A DNA stretch of 64,000 nucleotides from Leptospira kemamanensis (lineage in GTDB: Bacteria > Spirochaetota > Leptospiria > Leptospirales > Leptospiraceae), in contig NZ_RQGG01000043.1 of the NCBI RefSeq assembly GCF_004769665.1, positions 62,001 to 126,000 on the forward strand, read 5' to 3'. The position numbers and the translations under genes were made by a program. This document shows positions 9,146 through 18,242 of the stretch, one piece after another. Numbering within the stretch: position 1 is the first letter of the stretch; each line of letters begins with the position of its first letter. Below the pieces are notes generated by a model, which saw only the letters and a program-made list of their open reading frames with translations, made no database searches and was not told where the DNA came from.

Positions 9146-9725
9146 ACCCTTTCGGCCACCAAACACGCAATCGTTCCAAAGAAGATTTTGCATCGCTCGC
9201 CCATAAACTTGTGGGATTGTCTTTGAGAATATTGGCATATACTTGCACTACAGGTTCTAATTCTTTTTGTAATTGAACGAGTTCCTGATTGGCAGTAGTG
9301 GAAAGTTCTATTGGATGAAGGCTCCGTTTTTCATAATAACGTAGGATGGCTTCGGTTTCCTTTTCTTTTGCCAATTTGTATTCTTGGAAAATCGGATCTT
9401 TGGATGGTTTGGTTTTCCGACGTTCGGTTTGATTTTCCCATGGTTCTTTCGATTCTGATGGGTTTTGGGAATCCCCTCTACTTTGAGGGCCCCTGTCCCC
9501 ACTAGGGTCCCCAATCGAATCTTCTGGATGGATGAGAAGGAATTCTTTTAAGGATTCGTAATGTTTGTTTAACTCCACAAACATCACATCACTTGTATAT
9601 TCTCCTGTATCAGGATGGTATTTTTTTGCTAATTTGTGATAGGAATCTCGTAATTCCGCTTCGGTAAATCCAGAACTTAAACCTAAAAATTGCAGGGAAT
9701 CATTTAACAGTAGTTTTTTGTCCAT
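9144..9725 (-). CDS. J-domain (DnaJ-like) protein
   Basis: A 193-residue protein whose first 70 residues are a J domain: FLGLSSGFTEAELRDSYHKLAK, then the obligatory HPD in YHPDTG, then the third helix. It lacks the Gly/Phe and zinc-finger regions of DnaJ, so it is a type III J-protein that would stimulate an Hsp70 on a specific client. A charged, low-complexity linker (about residues 75-115) leads to a helical C-terminal domain. Its start overlaps the FlgN-like gene by 22 bases and fliS is upstream, so the client could be a flagellar component; that is inference. Confidence 0.85.
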   Translation of the reverse strand: MDKKLLLNDSLQFLGLSSGFTEAELRDSYHKLAKKYHPDTGEYTSDVMFVELNKHYESLKEFLLIHPEDSIGDPSGDRGPQSRGDSQNPSESKEPWENQTERRKTKPSKDPIFQEYKLAKEKETEAILRYYEKRSLHPIELSTTANQELVQLQKELEPVVQVYANILKDNPTSLWASDAKSSLERLRVWWPKG

Positions 9726-10111
9726 GAAAGGCCAGAGGAAAATACCAAATGAGATTTGAGCCTACGTTTGATACTAAATTCCCAATACTCTTTTTTACTC
9801 TCATTCATTTCGAAGACAAGTAATTCTTGGACTTTTTGTTGTAGAGTTCGAGCTTCATCTAATTTGGAAAATACAGATTCCGAAAGCGCAATTTCCTCTT
9901 CGGTATGCACATCCATCTCTTGGTGTTCCAAAATCTGTATATCGAGTTCTTCCAGTTTTCGTACGAGTGATTCGTTTTTAAATTCAATTTTGACGGCGGT
10001 ATCCGCATCTCGGTAGGAAAGTAATTCTTCTTCCCTCTTTAAATTTTGAATCAAACCATCCAGAAGTTGGATTTTCTTTTGTAATAACTGTTTGAAGGAA
10101 GTTTGTTTCAT
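9704..10111 (-). CDS. FlgN-like coiled-coil protein in fliS operon
   Basis: A 135-residue, almost entirely helical protein rich in Lys, Glu, Leu and Gln, with heptad-like spacing (LLQKKIQLLDGLIQNLKREEELL). FlgN-type flagellar chaperones have this size and composition, and the gene sits 18 bases after fliS. I see no diagnostic motif, so the FlgN name is suggested by shape and position only. It overlaps the J-domain gene. The final residues (SGLSWTKNYC) lie in the overlap and are probably not conserved. Confidence 0.6.
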   Translation of the reverse strand: MKQTSFKQLLQKKIQLLDGLIQNLKREEELLSYRDADTAVKIEFKNESLVRKLEELDIQILEHQEMDVHTEEEIALSESVFSKLDEARTLQQKVQELLVFEMNESKKEYWEFSIKRRLKSHLVFSSGLSWTKNYC

Positions 10112-10129
10112 AAAATTAAAAATGAAATA

Positions 10130-10576
10130 TTAACCTGTAATGGAGATTCCAGTGGTCCTTGGACCTGCACTTTGTGTGGGAGTTTGAGGTTCTTTTTTCT
10201 CTAACTCTTCCCATGAGTTTTTCAACTCACCTAAAATTTTGATACATTCTTCGATGATGGCCTTGTCTTTGCGCATATTGGCTTCGAGAAGTCTCTTTTT
10301 TAAGTAGATGTAGAGGGATAAAAGGTTGTTTGCGACTTCTTTCCCCTCTTCCATATTGAGAGACAAAAGCAGTTCGGTAATGATGTCTTGGGTTTTGATA
10401 ATGTTGTTGTTTACCACATCATACTTTCTGGGAGTCATATTGTCTTTTGCGACACCTAGAAAACGAATGGCCCCATCAAATAACATCACAATCAATTTGA
10501 TTTGGCTAACGGTAGAGATCTCGTTGGCTTTGTATTCATTGTAAGCAGAGGCACCGGTTTTTCTCGCAAGCGACAT
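10130..10576 (-). CDS. fliS: Flagellar export chaperone FliS
   Basis: A 148-residue protein of the FliS family, the cytoplasmic chaperone that binds the flagellin C-terminus before export. Recognisable are SAYNEYKANEISTVSQIKLIVMLFDGAIRFL, matching the AYxxxxVxTAsPxxLixMLYDGa pattern, and the four-helix body with LLLSLNMEEGKEVANNLLSLYIYLKKRL. The frame extends upstream to 10666, but the ATG at 10574-10576 has AGGAG at good spacing and starts at the conserved N-terminus. The C-terminal tail is Pro/Thr rich. It is divergent from purN with 77 bases between. Confidence 0.9.
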   Translation of the reverse strand: MSLARKTGASAYNEYKANEISTVSQIKLIVMLFDGAIRFLGVAKDNMTPRKYDVVNNNIIKTQDIITELLLSLNMEEGKEVANNLLSLYIYLKKRLLEANMRKDKAIIEECIKILGELKNSWEELEKKEPQTPTQSAGPRTTGISITG

Positions 10577-10653
10577 TTTTTTCTCCTGACTATTCCCATC
10601 GACCAAAAAGGATACTTGCTTAATGACCGATCCGAATATTCTTAGAATATCAC

Positions 10654-11268
10654 ATGGGAAAAACAAAACGTGTTGTTTTTTTGGCTTCTGGCAGAGGGTC
10701 GAATTTTTCGGCTTCTGTGGAATTCATTCGTAAAAAGAAGCTAAAACTAGACCTAGTTGCCCTAGTCACGGACAATCCTGAGGCAAAGGCCCTTAGTTTA
10801 GCTAAAAAGTTCGGGATTTCCACAAAAATCATCCCTTACACCCAATTTAGTTCCAAATTGGACTACCACCGCGATTTACTCGAGCAAGTGGAATCTTACA
10901 AACCCGATCTCATCGTGGCTTGTGGTTATATGAGAATCCTCAAACCGGATTTTGTACAAAGGTTTCCGAACCAAATCATCAATGTACACCCCAGTTTACT
11001 TCCTGCCTTCCCTGGACTCGACTCCCAAAAACAAGCTTTGGATTACGGTGTCAAAGTAGCAGGTTGTACGGTGCATTTTGTCTGGGAAGGTGTGGACACA
11101 GGGCCCATCATTTTACAAAAAGCGATTGCCATTCGACCAGAGTGGTCTGAAAAAGAATTATCCTTGGCAATCCTAAAGGAAGAACACAAAATCCTTCCCC
11201 TCGCTATACAACTGTTTTGTGAAGATAAACTAAAAATCAAAGAACGAAAGGTAGAAATCCTAAAATGA
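10654..11268 (+). CDS. purN: Phosphoribosylglycinamide formyltransferase
   Basis: A 204-residue folate-dependent enzyme of purine synthesis that transfers a formyl group from 10-formyltetrahydrofolate to GAR. Motifs are the N-terminal phosphate loop [12 protein letters not shown], the VACGYMRIL strand, the catalytic segment [13 protein letters not shown] with Asn and His, and [13 protein letters not shown] with the active-site Asp. The stop overlaps the purH start by ATGA, so both steps of late purine synthesis are coupled here. Length is normal for the family. Confidence 0.95.
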   Translation: MGKTKRVVFLASGRGSNFSASVEFIRKKKLKLDLVALVTDNPEAKALSLAKKFGISTKIIPYTQFSSKLDYHRDLLEQVESYKPDLIVACGYMRILKPDFVQRFPNQIINVHPSLLPAFPGLDSQKQALDYGVKVAGCTVHFVWEGVDTGPIILQKAIAIRPEWSEKELSLAILKEEHKILPLAIQLFCEDKLKIKERKVEILK

Positions 11269-12806
11269 TTCAAATCAAAAGAGCACTTGTTTCCGTTTCT
11301 GATAAAACGGGAATCACTGAAATCTGTTCCTTCCTAACCAAACATGGTGTGGAAATTTTATCCACTGGTGGAACCTATGATGCCCTTGCCAAAGCTGGGA
11401 TCGCAGTGAAAAAAGTAGATGAGTTTACTGGTTTTCCAGAGATTTTACATGGTCGAGTGAAAACCCTCCATCCCAAAATCCATGGTGGTCTTCTCGGTGA
11501 TACCACCAATCCCAACCATGTCAAACAAATGGAAGCAAACGGCATTGTTCCCATCACCCTTGTCATTGTGAATCTCTATCCCTTTGTCAAAACAGTGATG
11601 AAACCAGATGTCACACTCGAAGATGCAATTGAAAACATCGATATCGGTGGACCATCAATGCTTCGTTCAGCGGCAAAAAATCATAAAAACGTTGTGGTGT
11701 TAACAGATCCAAAAGATTACGAATCCTTCCAAAAAGAATTCACATCCAACCAAGGTAAAATTTCGAGAGAAACTGCTTTTGGTTATGCGGCAAAAGTATT
11801 TTCAGAAACAGCAGCATATGATTCTGCAATTTCTACCTATTTCAATAAACGTTTGGATATCAAATACCCTGACAAAATTACATTTGCATTCAACAAAAAA
11901 CAAAAACTTCGTTATGGTGAGAACCCACACCAAGATGCTGCATTTTATGAACCTCAGTTTTTAAAATCACAGTTTGAAGCATTACAAGGGAAAGAACTCT
12001 CTTTTAATAATATGTTGGATTTTGATGCAGCCTTCCATGTGGCGAGTTTACTTCCTAAAAATGCAGTATCAATTGTGAAACACTTAAATCCATGTGGGAT
12101 TGCTTTTGGTGATACTGTTTTAGAATCCTTTGAACTCGCGAGAAAAACGGATCCTATTTCAGCATTTGGTGGAATCATTGGAATTCATGGTCGCGTGGAA
12201 AAAGAAGCCGCAGAAGAGATCACAAAAAACTTTGTAGAAGGTGTGATCGCAGAAAGTTTTTCCGACGAAGCATTAGAAATTTTTTCAAAAAAACCAAACG
12301 TTCGTTTGATTCCGATTGCAAAGTTTGATGAAGCTCTTGATGAATTGGATTTACGTTCCCTTCACCATGGTCTTCTCATTCAAAATCGTGATTATGATCT
12401 CATCACCAAAGACAAATTAAAAATCGTTTCGAAAAAACAACCAACAGAAGATGATTTGGAAGGATTGATGTTTGCCTGGAATTGTGTGAAGTTCATTAAA
12501 TCCAACGCAATTGTGTATACGGACCAAAACTCAACGCTTGGCATCGGGGCAGGTCAAATGTCACGTGTCGATTCAGTAGAGCTTGGTGCCATGAAAGCAC
12601 AAAAAGTGGGACTCTCGGTTGTGGGATCGTATGTGGGAAGTGATGCATTTTTTCCTTTCCGAGATGGAATTGACGCAATTGCAAAAGTGGGTGCGAAAGC
12701 CATCATCCAACCGGGTGGATCCATCCGAGATGAAGAAGTGATCCAAGCAGCTGACGAACATGGACTGATCATGGTCTTCACTGGCATGAGGCATTTCCGT
12801 CACTAA
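11265..12806 (+). CDS. purH: Bifunctional AICAR formyltransferase/IMP cyclohydrolase
   Basis: A 513-residue enzyme that carries out the last two steps to IMP. The N-terminal MGS-like cyclohydrolase domain includes [15 protein letters not shown] and the [16 protein letters not shown] motif. The C-terminal transformylase domain includes [13 protein letters not shown] and the catalytic Lys-His pair in [11 protein letters not shown], and ends with the usual [11 protein letters not shown]. It is translationally coupled to purN upstream and shares one base with the start of the next membrane gene. No residues appear to be missing. Confidence 0.96.
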   Translation: MIQIKRALVSVSDKTGITEICSFLTKHGVEILSTGGTYDALAKAGIAVKKVDEFTGFPEILHGRVKTLHPKIHGGLLGDTTNPNHVKQMEANGIVPITLVIVNLYPFVKTVMKPDVTLEDAIENIDIGGPSMLRSAAKNHKNVVVLTDPKDYESFQKEFTSNQGKISRETAFGYAAKVFSETAAYDSAISTYFNKRLDIKYPDKITFAFNKKQKLRYGENPHQDAAFYEPQFLKSQFEALQGKELSFNNMLDFDAAFHVASLLPKNAVSIVKHLNPCGIAFGDTVLESFELARKTDPISAFGGIIGIHGRVEKEAAEEITKNFVEGVIAESFSDEALEIFSKKPNVRLIPIAKFDEALDELDLRSLHHGLLIQNRDYDLITKDKLKIVSKKQPTEDDLEGLMFAWNCVKFIKSNAIVYTDQNSTLGIGAGQMSRVDSVELGAMKAQKVGLSVVGSYVGSDAFFPFRDGIDAIAKVGAKAIIQPGGSIRDEEVIQAADEHGLIMVFTGMRHFRH

Positions 12807-13522
12807 TGGAATTTTTCCTTTTCCTACTCTTTCTCTTCTTTTTTGGTTTTGCGGTGGCTACCATCACCTATTATACGAAAATTTTATTTTTTTCGGCAAA
12901 ATCAAATTACCGAAGAGAGGAACTAACAGAGATTCGGGGAGATGTATTTCGCATCTTCCTGAATGTTTTAGAATCAAATGGAAACATTGTTTTTGGTAGT
13001 CTCACATTCGTAGGAAGCGCTTTTTTTGTATGGCTTTGGCCCTTACTCGGATCGGCACTGGGAGAAAAAGGACCTGGGATCTTTGAACATATTTTCCACC
13101 TACCCATATTCTTTTTAGCTTTGTTTTTTTCCTATCCTGTCATCAAAGAAGCCTACCAAGGAACTTCGATTTTAGGTCTCACCAAACCCACGTTATCAGG
13201 GTTTGCCTTAGGAAATTTATCGAGTGGAGCGGTTCATTACGGCCTCGACCGAGATTTGTATTTTTTATTTTACCTACTTCTATTCTTTTTACAGACACCC
13301 GTTTTGGTTTTCCTTTGGAATAACGAATCAATCTTTGGTGTCAGTTTTGAACCTACACCTACCTACGAATCCGGCGAGGATTGGTCTAGTTCCGATTATG
13401 GGGAAACCTCCTCCGATGAGGAACATACCTTTGGCCAGACAGACGACGAGGAAAACCCATTTGCCGAGGAAACGGAAACCTACGGGCTCGGAGATGACCC
13501 CTTCTCCGATGAATTTAAGTGA
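12806..13522 (+). CDS. Membrane protein with acidic C-terminal tail, unknown function
   Basis: A 238-residue protein that I do not recognise. It has an N-terminal membrane segment, then a charged loop, two more hydrophobic segments (residues 55-75 and 95-112), and a fourth at about 150-170. The last 65 residues are very acidic and Ser/Thr/Gly rich (EESDE-type, with SDYGETSSDEEHTFGQ), probably disordered and cytoplasmic. Its ATG overlaps the purH stop codon (TAATG), so it is translated from the purine operon message. Whether it has any link with purine synthesis is unknown. Confidence 0.7.
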   Translation: MEFFLFLLFLFFFGFAVATITYYTKILFFSAKSNYRREELTEIRGDVFRIFLNVLESNGNIVFGSLTFVGSAFFVWLWPLLGSALGEKGPGIFEHIFHLPIFFLALFFSYPVIKEAYQGTSILGLTKPTLSGFALGNLSSGAVHYGLDRDLYFLFYLLLFFLQTPVLVFLWNNESIFGVSFEPTPTYESGEDWSSSDYGETSSDEEHTFGQTDDEENPFAEETETYGLGDDPFSDEFK

Positions 13523-13565
13523 GAAACAAGTTCGCTTTTTTTAGAGATTGGCCGATACAAACAGT

Positions 13566-14237
13566 ATGAAGAAATATCTGCTAATCCTCCTTTTTTGTTT
13601 TCCTGGTTATCTATTTTCGCAAACAGAAATACCAAATACCTTGGATGGATTTGCGGAAGCTTCTTGGGGGATGACGTTTGAATCCATCCGAGAGAAATTC
13701 CTTTCCATGGCAACAAACCCTGATTCCAAAGAAAAAATTGAGATCCTCAATGAAAAAAAGGATGTCAGTTTACTCATCCGCCGAAACGGAATTCTGTATT
13801 TGTATCGTTTTTATAAAACTCCAGAACTTTTAAAAGAAGTCCGTCCCAAAAGAGAAGGCCAACCAGAAACAGACCCAACGATCGATGGCCAAACTGAATT
13901 TCGAGAGAATGGAATTTTATTTTCGGTTGGTGTCACATTCAACTTAGTTCCATCTGAAAAAATCAAAGAGAAACTCGAAGCCAAATATGGAAAACCGAGA
14001 AAGGAATCCATTGGCGATGACAAAGTTTCTGGGGCAGCCATTTGGGAACTTGTGGAGCGAAGAGAGAATCCGCCGCGAGGTGGTTTTGCTGTCGTTTGGA
14101 GAGAAGGATATAAAAAACTCCCTTATACTCGCCGCATTGATTACTTTTCTGCCAATATCCGTGACATCATCGCAAAAGATTACGTGGATTTCTTCAGCGT
14201 ACAAGAAACAAAAACCTTGCGGGATTTAATCCCGTAG
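13566..14237 (+). CDS. Secreted protein of unknown function
   Basis: A 223-residue predicted exported protein. The signal peptide [19 protein letters not shown] is followed by a mature region that begins with [17 protein letters not shown], a pattern seen in small periplasmic proteins whose domain begins with a WGMs motif. The mature part alternates beta strands and short charged loops ([17 protein letters not shown]). I do not know its function. An upstream TTG at 13548 is in frame but adds six polar residues before the signal, so ATG 13566 is chosen. It follows the acidic-tail membrane gene by 43 bases in the same direction. Confidence 0.7.
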   Translation: MKKYLLILLFCFPGYLFSQTEIPNTLDGFAEASWGMTFESIREKFLSMATNPDSKEKIEILNEKKDVSLLIRRNGILYLYRFYKTPELLKEVRPKREGQPETDPTIDGQTEFRENGILFSVGVTFNLVPSEKIKEKLEAKYGKPRKESIGDDKVSGAAIWELVERRENPPRGGFAVVWREGYKKLPYTRRIDYFSANIRDIIAKDYVDFFSVQETKTLRDLIP

Positions 14238-14242
14238 TTAGC

Positions 14243-14286
14243 TTGTCTCGTGAGGCTTGGTTTCTAAAACCAAGCAGACGAGGCAA
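14243..14286 (+). promoter_or_regulatory. Large hairpin covering the ribosome binding site of the aldolase gene
   Basis: Two stacked stems: 14243-14251 pairs with 14278-14286 (nine pairs, one G-T) and 14255-14263 pairs perfectly with 14267-14275 around a three-base loop. The 3' arm contains GAGG, the probable ribosome binding site, and ends two bases before the ATG at 14288. It could limit translation unless opened, or act as a coupling device with the upstream gene. Confidence 0.6.
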
Positions 14287-14287
14287 A

Positions 14288-14932
14288 ATGAATTTATTTT
14301 TAGACACAGCCAATATTGACGAAATTAAAAAGGTCCATGAATTAGGCTTACTTGACGGTATCACCACAAACCCATCCATCATTGCAAAATCGGGTCGAAA
14401 ATTCACAGAAGTCATCAAAGAGATCTGTAGTTTTGTGAAAGGACCTGTGAGTGCAGAAGTACTAGCAACGGATGCACCTACTATGATCAAAGAAGGTTTG
14501 GAATTATCCCAAATCGCAGAAAACGTTGTAGTGAAAGTGCCCTTGATTCCAGAAGGAATGAAAGCAGTGAAGGCGTTTGCTGAAAAAGGGATTCAAACAA
14601 ACGTAACACTTTGTTTCACAGCAAACCAAGCCCTACTTGCGGCAAAAGCGGGTGCTACATTCATTTCTCCATTTGTGGGTCGTTTGGATGATGTAGGATA
14701 TGACGGACTGGAACTCATTTCCGAAATCAGAGAGATTTACGACAACTACGGAATAGAAACACAAATCCTCGCGGCTTCAGTTCGCCATCCGATTCACTTC
14801 AAAGAAGTGGCTTTACGTGGAGCAGATTGTGTGACTTTACCATATTCTGTTTTTGAAATGTTATTCAAACACCCACTGACAGACAGTGGACTTGCTAAAT
14901 TTGTAGAAGACGCAAAAAAACTAAACTGGTAA
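14288..14932 (+). CDS. fsa: Fructose-6-phosphate aldolase/transaldolase
   Basis: A 214-residue enzyme of the small transaldolase (TalC/FSA) group, an (alpha/beta)8 barrel acting on sugar phosphates. Diagnostic sequences are [14 protein letters not shown] at the start, [13 protein letters not shown], the Schiff-base lysine in [14 protein letters not shown], and [12 protein letters not shown]. Small family members can be either fructose-6-phosphate aldolase or transaldolase; the sequence alone does not decide. An in-frame TTG at 14243 would add 15 residues encoded by the hairpin and is rejected. The gene is flanked by two copies of a 13-base direct repeat. Confidence 0.92.
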   Translation: MNLFLDTANIDEIKKVHELGLLDGITTNPSIIAKSGRKFTEVIKEICSFVKGPVSAEVLATDAPTMIKEGLELSQIAENVVVKVPLIPEGMKAVKAFAEKGIQTNVTLCFTANQALLAAKAGATFISPFVGRLDDVGYDGLELISEIREIYDNYGIETQILAASVRHPIHFKEVALRGADCVTLPYSVFEMLFKHPLTDSGLAKFVEDAKKLNW

Positions 14933-14933
14933 T

Positions 14934-15317
14934 CTAAAACCAAGCCACCGGATACTTCCGGTGGTGCACTAGGTTATTCACAACCAGCGCATTCAAAAGA
15001 AGTAAAATCACTCCCACCATTACGGGAAAAAATATAAACTCCACACCCACTCCTCCAATCACACCAATGAGCGCAGTTGCTCCTCCTGGTGGATGTAAGG
15101 TATGCGTAAGATACATCACCAAAATAGACAATCCAACAGAAAATCCTAAGGTAAAAAAATTGGTCCCGATGGTCTGCACCAAAATCACAGCAATTGTGGC
15201 AGACAAAAGATGACCCCCAATTAAATTCCTTGGTTGAGACAGTGGTGCATCAGGCACTGCAAATAACAGAACTGCTGTGGCACCAAAAGAACCAATGAGT
15301 AAACTGTGACCCGACAA
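14934..15317 (-). CDS. HPP family membrane protein (start unclear)
   Basis: A membrane protein of the HPP family, named for its LTHTLHPPGGATALIGVIGG motif; members have four to five helices, and some bind or move nitrite. The shortest conventional start, a TTG at 15315-15317, gives 127 residues but cuts the first helix. The open frame continues upstream for 47 more codons to about 15458 and encodes a plausible positively charged N-terminus and first helix (FAIWSFISSTTAIWSILLI), yet it contains no ATG, GTG or TTG. The extended version of 174 residues fits the family length better. It would overlap the end of the DUF1574 gene. See the finding on this start. Confidence 0.8.
   Translation of the reverse strand: MSGHSLLIGSFGATAVLLFAVPDAPLSQPRNLIGGHLLSATIAVILVQTIGTNFFTLGFSVGLSILVMYLTHTLHPPGGATALIGVIGGVGVEFIFFPVMVGVILLLLNALVVNNLVHHRKYPVAWF
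14945..14964 (-). terminator. Hairpin at the 3' end of the HPP gene
   Basis: A perfect eight-pair stem, CCACCGGA (14945-14952) with TCCGGTGG (14957-14964), lies inside the last codons of the HPP gene. On the minus strand it is followed by CTTGGTTTTAG, a short T-rich run, so it may end the HPP transcript opposite the convergent aldolase gene. Confidence 0.45.
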
Positions 15318-15447
15318 ATTGGTGATGAGTAAAATCGACCAAATGGCAGTGGTGCTACTGATAAAACTCCAAATGGCAAAACGAAGAGAGAGTTTGTTTC
15401 GTTTTGCTCGAAGGGGAGCCTTGATTTTATAAGGGATGTTTTTGAAT

Positions 15448-16473
15448 CTACTTTTCAGCGTAGTTTAACCAAATTTCTTTCATTTGATCTATAAAACAAA
15501 ACGCCGATTGGTGAGAAGCGTCATTGAATAAATCACAAGTATTTGGAACATTCCAATTCAAAGTATATGCTCCGTATTCTTTTGCTTTGGAGGCAATGGG
15601 ATCCCACCAAACTTCTTTTACATGGAACTTTTCATAATAAGAATAGTATTCAGGAAAAACCTTCGGCCAAATCACGAGTGTTTTGATTTTTTTCTCTTTG
15701 GTGATTTTTAAGATTTTTTCAACATAAGGTAGTTGTGATTTTCCGACTTCATAGGAACGCATATACAAATTTCCAATTCGGATCGTATCGTTTTTGATTT
15801 TTTCGATTGGATTGGATTGAACGCCATACATCAAATATTCACCCTTTGAATAATTGATGAGTTGGAATTCTTTATTATGAGAAGCTTTGTATTCTTTCAG
15901 TTTTCCTTGTTTTAAGCGGGACGTGAACAATGATAAATTGAATTCCACACTGCGAATCGCAAAGATATGATCCAAAACATAATACCATTTTTCTTTTAAT
16001 GGAATATCATCCCAAACCATATCAATACATTCTTTATTACATCCCATTCGTAAAAAGGGAGACAAAATAAATCCTTTGGAATCATCAAAGGCTTCAGGAC
16101 TTAACGATAAGATGACAAAATCAGGTGTGACACCTTGTTCCAAAATACTTTGGAATTGCATCAGGGAATTCATTGGAATTCCTTGGGGACTACTGAAATT
16201 ATAGAGTGTCCATTGTTTTTGGTATGGTTCTGGGATTCCGATTTCAGCAAAAGGATAGGATCTAGAATCTCCCAATACAAGGGCTAATTTTTTTTCCTTT
16301 AGATTCGGATCCGAAACGAGGCGGTCTTGTAGCACCTTTCTTTGGTAATAAAAAACTGAATTGCCTGCTTGCAAAAATTCCTCATGGAAAACAGGTAATA
16401 AAAAGATTTTATCTACCAAAAAGATAAATAAAAAGAGAACCAAAGGATAAAATAAAAATGGTTTTGATTTCAA
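15448..16473 (-). CDS. DUF1574 protein, SGNH-hydrolase-like
   Basis: A 341-residue protein with one N-terminal membrane segment (residues 6-26) and an extracytoplasmic domain. It has LALVLGDSRSYPF, the nucleophile block of the GDSL/SGNH hydrolase fold, and a late DASHQS that would provide the Asp and His of the triad. This fits the DUF1574 family, expanded in Leptospira, and distantly the AlgJ/AlgX acetyltransfer proteins. A role in modifying a polysaccharide or lipid by acyl transfer is plausible but unproven. Its stop lies ten bases inside the extended frame of the HPP gene, suggesting an operon. Confidence 0.75.
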   Translation of the reverse strand: MKSKPFLFYPLVLFLFIFLVDKIFLLPVFHEEFLQAGNSVFYYQRKVLQDRLVSDPNLKEKKLALVLGDSRSYPFAEIGIPEPYQKQWTLYNFSSPQGIPMNSLMQFQSILEQGVTPDFVILSLSPEAFDDSKGFILSPFLRMGCNKECIDMVWDDIPLKEKWYYVLDHIFAIRSVEFNLSLFTSRLKQGKLKEYKASHNKEFQLINYSKGEYLMYGVQSNPIEKIKNDTIRIGNLYMRSYEVGKSQLPYVEKILKITKEKKIKTLVIWPKVFPEYYSYYEKFHVKEVWWDPIASKAKEYGAYTLNWNVPNTCDLFNDASHQSAFCFIDQMKEIWLNYAEK

Positions 16474-16538
16474 AAAAACAAATCCCCTAACCTCACCATT
16501 TTATGAATCGAGTGGATTCTTCAACCAAATTAAGGAAC

Positions 16539-17270
16539 CTAATTGCCGAGAACTTGTTCTTCCGTGACCACTTTGTATTTTCCCTCTTCCAAGTGAAAAT
16601 TTCGTAAATCCAGTTTGCCAATCCGAATCCGATACAAATCAAGAACCACCAAATCTTTTGTTTTACACATCCGACGGATCTGACGTTTTTTTCCTTCTTT
16701 TAGCACAATACTGAGATAACTTGTAAAACCGGCTTGCGTATTTTCTGGAACAACATTGGCTGGTTTGACTGCCAAGGCACGAAGGGTTTCTCCCCCTTCT
16801 CTTACACCTAACATGAATTCTTCGGCAATTTTTTTCCAATTCACTGGTTGTTTTAAACTGATAATGTATTCTTTATCGATTTTATGTTTGGGATGAGTGA
16901 CCTTTTGGATGAAATTACCATCAATCGATAAGAGGATCAGCCCTCTAGAATCTAAATCCAATCGTCCTGCATAATTGTATTTCTGAAAGGATTCAGGTAA
17001 TAAGGTGAATATGGTGTTCTCATGGTGTTTGTCTTCATGAGAGGTAAGAAATCCGGGAGGTTTATTGAAGGCAATGATCCTCGGACGAGAATCCCCGGCT
17101 TCGTTGACAACTGGTTTTCCATCAAAGAGGATGGTATCGTTTTCATCCACTTGGAAGGACAAATCCGTAATTGTACTACCATTGATTTTGACCCTTCCCG
17201 CGAGGACCAATTCTTCCACTTTTCGACGGGAACCTAAACCTAATTTGGCAAGAAATGCATTGATCCTCAT
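16539..17270 (-). CDS. rRNA pseudouridine synthase, RsuA/RluB family
   Basis: A 243-residue RNA-modifying enzyme. Residues 1-60 are an S4 RNA-binding domain (MRINAFLAKLGLGSRRKVEELV). The catalytic domain has YAGRLDLDSRGLILLS, which contains the invariant catalytic Asp, and later EGKKRQIRRMCKT. This is the RsuA/RluB/RluE/RluF group, acting on 16S or 23S rRNA; the target uridine cannot be told from sequence. It is divergent from lipA with 49 bases between starts. Confidence 0.9.
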   Translation of the reverse strand: MRINAFLAKLGLGSRRKVEELVLAGRVKINGSTITDLSFQVDENDTILFDGKPVVNEAGDSRPRIIAFNKPPGFLTSHEDKHHENTIFTLLPESFQKYNYAGRLDLDSRGLILLSIDGNFIQKVTHPKHKIDKEYIISLKQPVNWKKIAEEFMLGVREGGETLRALAVKPANVVPENTQAGFTSYLSIVLKEGKKRQIRRMCKTKDLVVLDLYRIRIGKLDLRNFHLEEGKYKVVTEEQVLGN

Positions 17271-17319
17271 GATTTTCCATTTTACAAAGTGGCCTCATTT
17301 CAAAAAGTCTAAAGAAGGT

Positions 17320-18240
17320 ATGAATCCATTAAAAAAGAAACCTCGCTCCAAACATTTGAACCCCACCCAACCCCTGCCGGATTGGATGAAGGTGCGAGTG
17401 AGTTTTCCCAAGGATTCTGACTCCCTTTCTGTGGTTCGAGCCGATGTCGAATCCAAAGAACTTCATACCGTTTGTGAATCCGCCAGTTGCCCGAATTTAA
17501 ACCATTGTTGGAATCGTAAAACTGCCACCTATATGCTCGCTGGTGATATTTGCACAAGACGTTGCCAGTACTGTGACGTCGCCTTTGGAAAACCAAAATC
17601 CCTCGACATGGAAGAACCCGAAAAGGTAGCAAGGTCTGTTGAACTACTTGGACTCCGACATGTGGTTCTCACAGCAGTCAACCGAGACGATTTAAAAGAT
17701 GGGGGCGCAGCTCATTTCGCGGAAACGATCCAAAAGATCAAAACCTACTCTCCTCATTGCACCATTGAAGTGTTAATTCCTGATTTTAAGGCAAAAGAGG
17801 ATTCTTTACAAATCCTCTATACCGCAAAACCCCATATCATCAATCACAATATCGAAACGGTGGAACGTCTCTTTCCGACCATCACACCTCAAAAAAACTA
17901 TCGGCGTTCCCTCGAAGTATTATCTCATATCGCCAAACATGGATTTGTGACCAAAAGTGGACTGATTTTAGGTCTTGGGGAAACAGAGACCGATATCAAA
18001 ACCTGTTTGGAAGACTTGTATGCAAATGGGGTTCGGATGTTGACGATTGGCCAATACTTACAACCAGGTCCAACTCACTACCCCGTGCAGTCCTTTGTGA
18101 CACCGGAACAGTTTGAGATATGGAAACAAGTCGCCTACCAAATTGGATTTAAGACGGTAGCATCGGGTCCTCTCGTACGATCCTCTTACCACGCAGATGA
18201 ATATTTTGAAATAGAAAAGGAAAATCTACCGAAAGAGTAG
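17320..18240 (+). CDS. lipA: Lipoyl synthase
   Basis: A 306-residue radical SAM enzyme that inserts two sulfur atoms into protein-bound octanoate. Both iron-sulfur sites are visible: the auxiliary cluster motif CESASCPNLNHCW and the radical SAM motif CTRRCQYCDV (CX3CX2C). The C-terminal RSSYHAD supplies the serine ligand of the auxiliary cluster. The open frame extends far upstream inside the opposite-strand pseudouridine synthase gene; ATG 17320 is chosen because it gives the normal length and is preceded by AAAGAAGG, although the spacing is tight. Confidence 0.95.
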   Translation: MNPLKKKPRSKHLNPTQPLPDWMKVRVSFPKDSDSLSVVRADVESKELHTVCESASCPNLNHCWNRKTATYMLAGDICTRRCQYCDVAFGKPKSLDMEEPEKVARSVELLGLRHVVLTAVNRDDLKDGGAAHFAETIQKIKTYSPHCTIEVLIPDFKAKEDSLQILYTAKPHIINHNIETVERLFPTITPQKNYRRSLEVLSHIAKHGFVTKSGLILGLGETETDIKTCLEDLYANGVRMLTIGQYLQPGPTHYPVQSFVTPEQFEIWKQVAYQIGFKTVASGPLVRSSYHADEYFEIEKENLPKE

Positions 18241-18242
18241 AT

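Noticed and set aside
9038..9226. Small plus-strand frame after dctM
   Set aside because: It runs through the bidirectional terminator and into the opposite J-domain gene.
14243..14287. N-terminal extension of the aldolase from a TTG at 14243
   Set aside because: The added residues are encoded by the hairpin and do not fit the conserved [10 protein letters not shown] start of the family.
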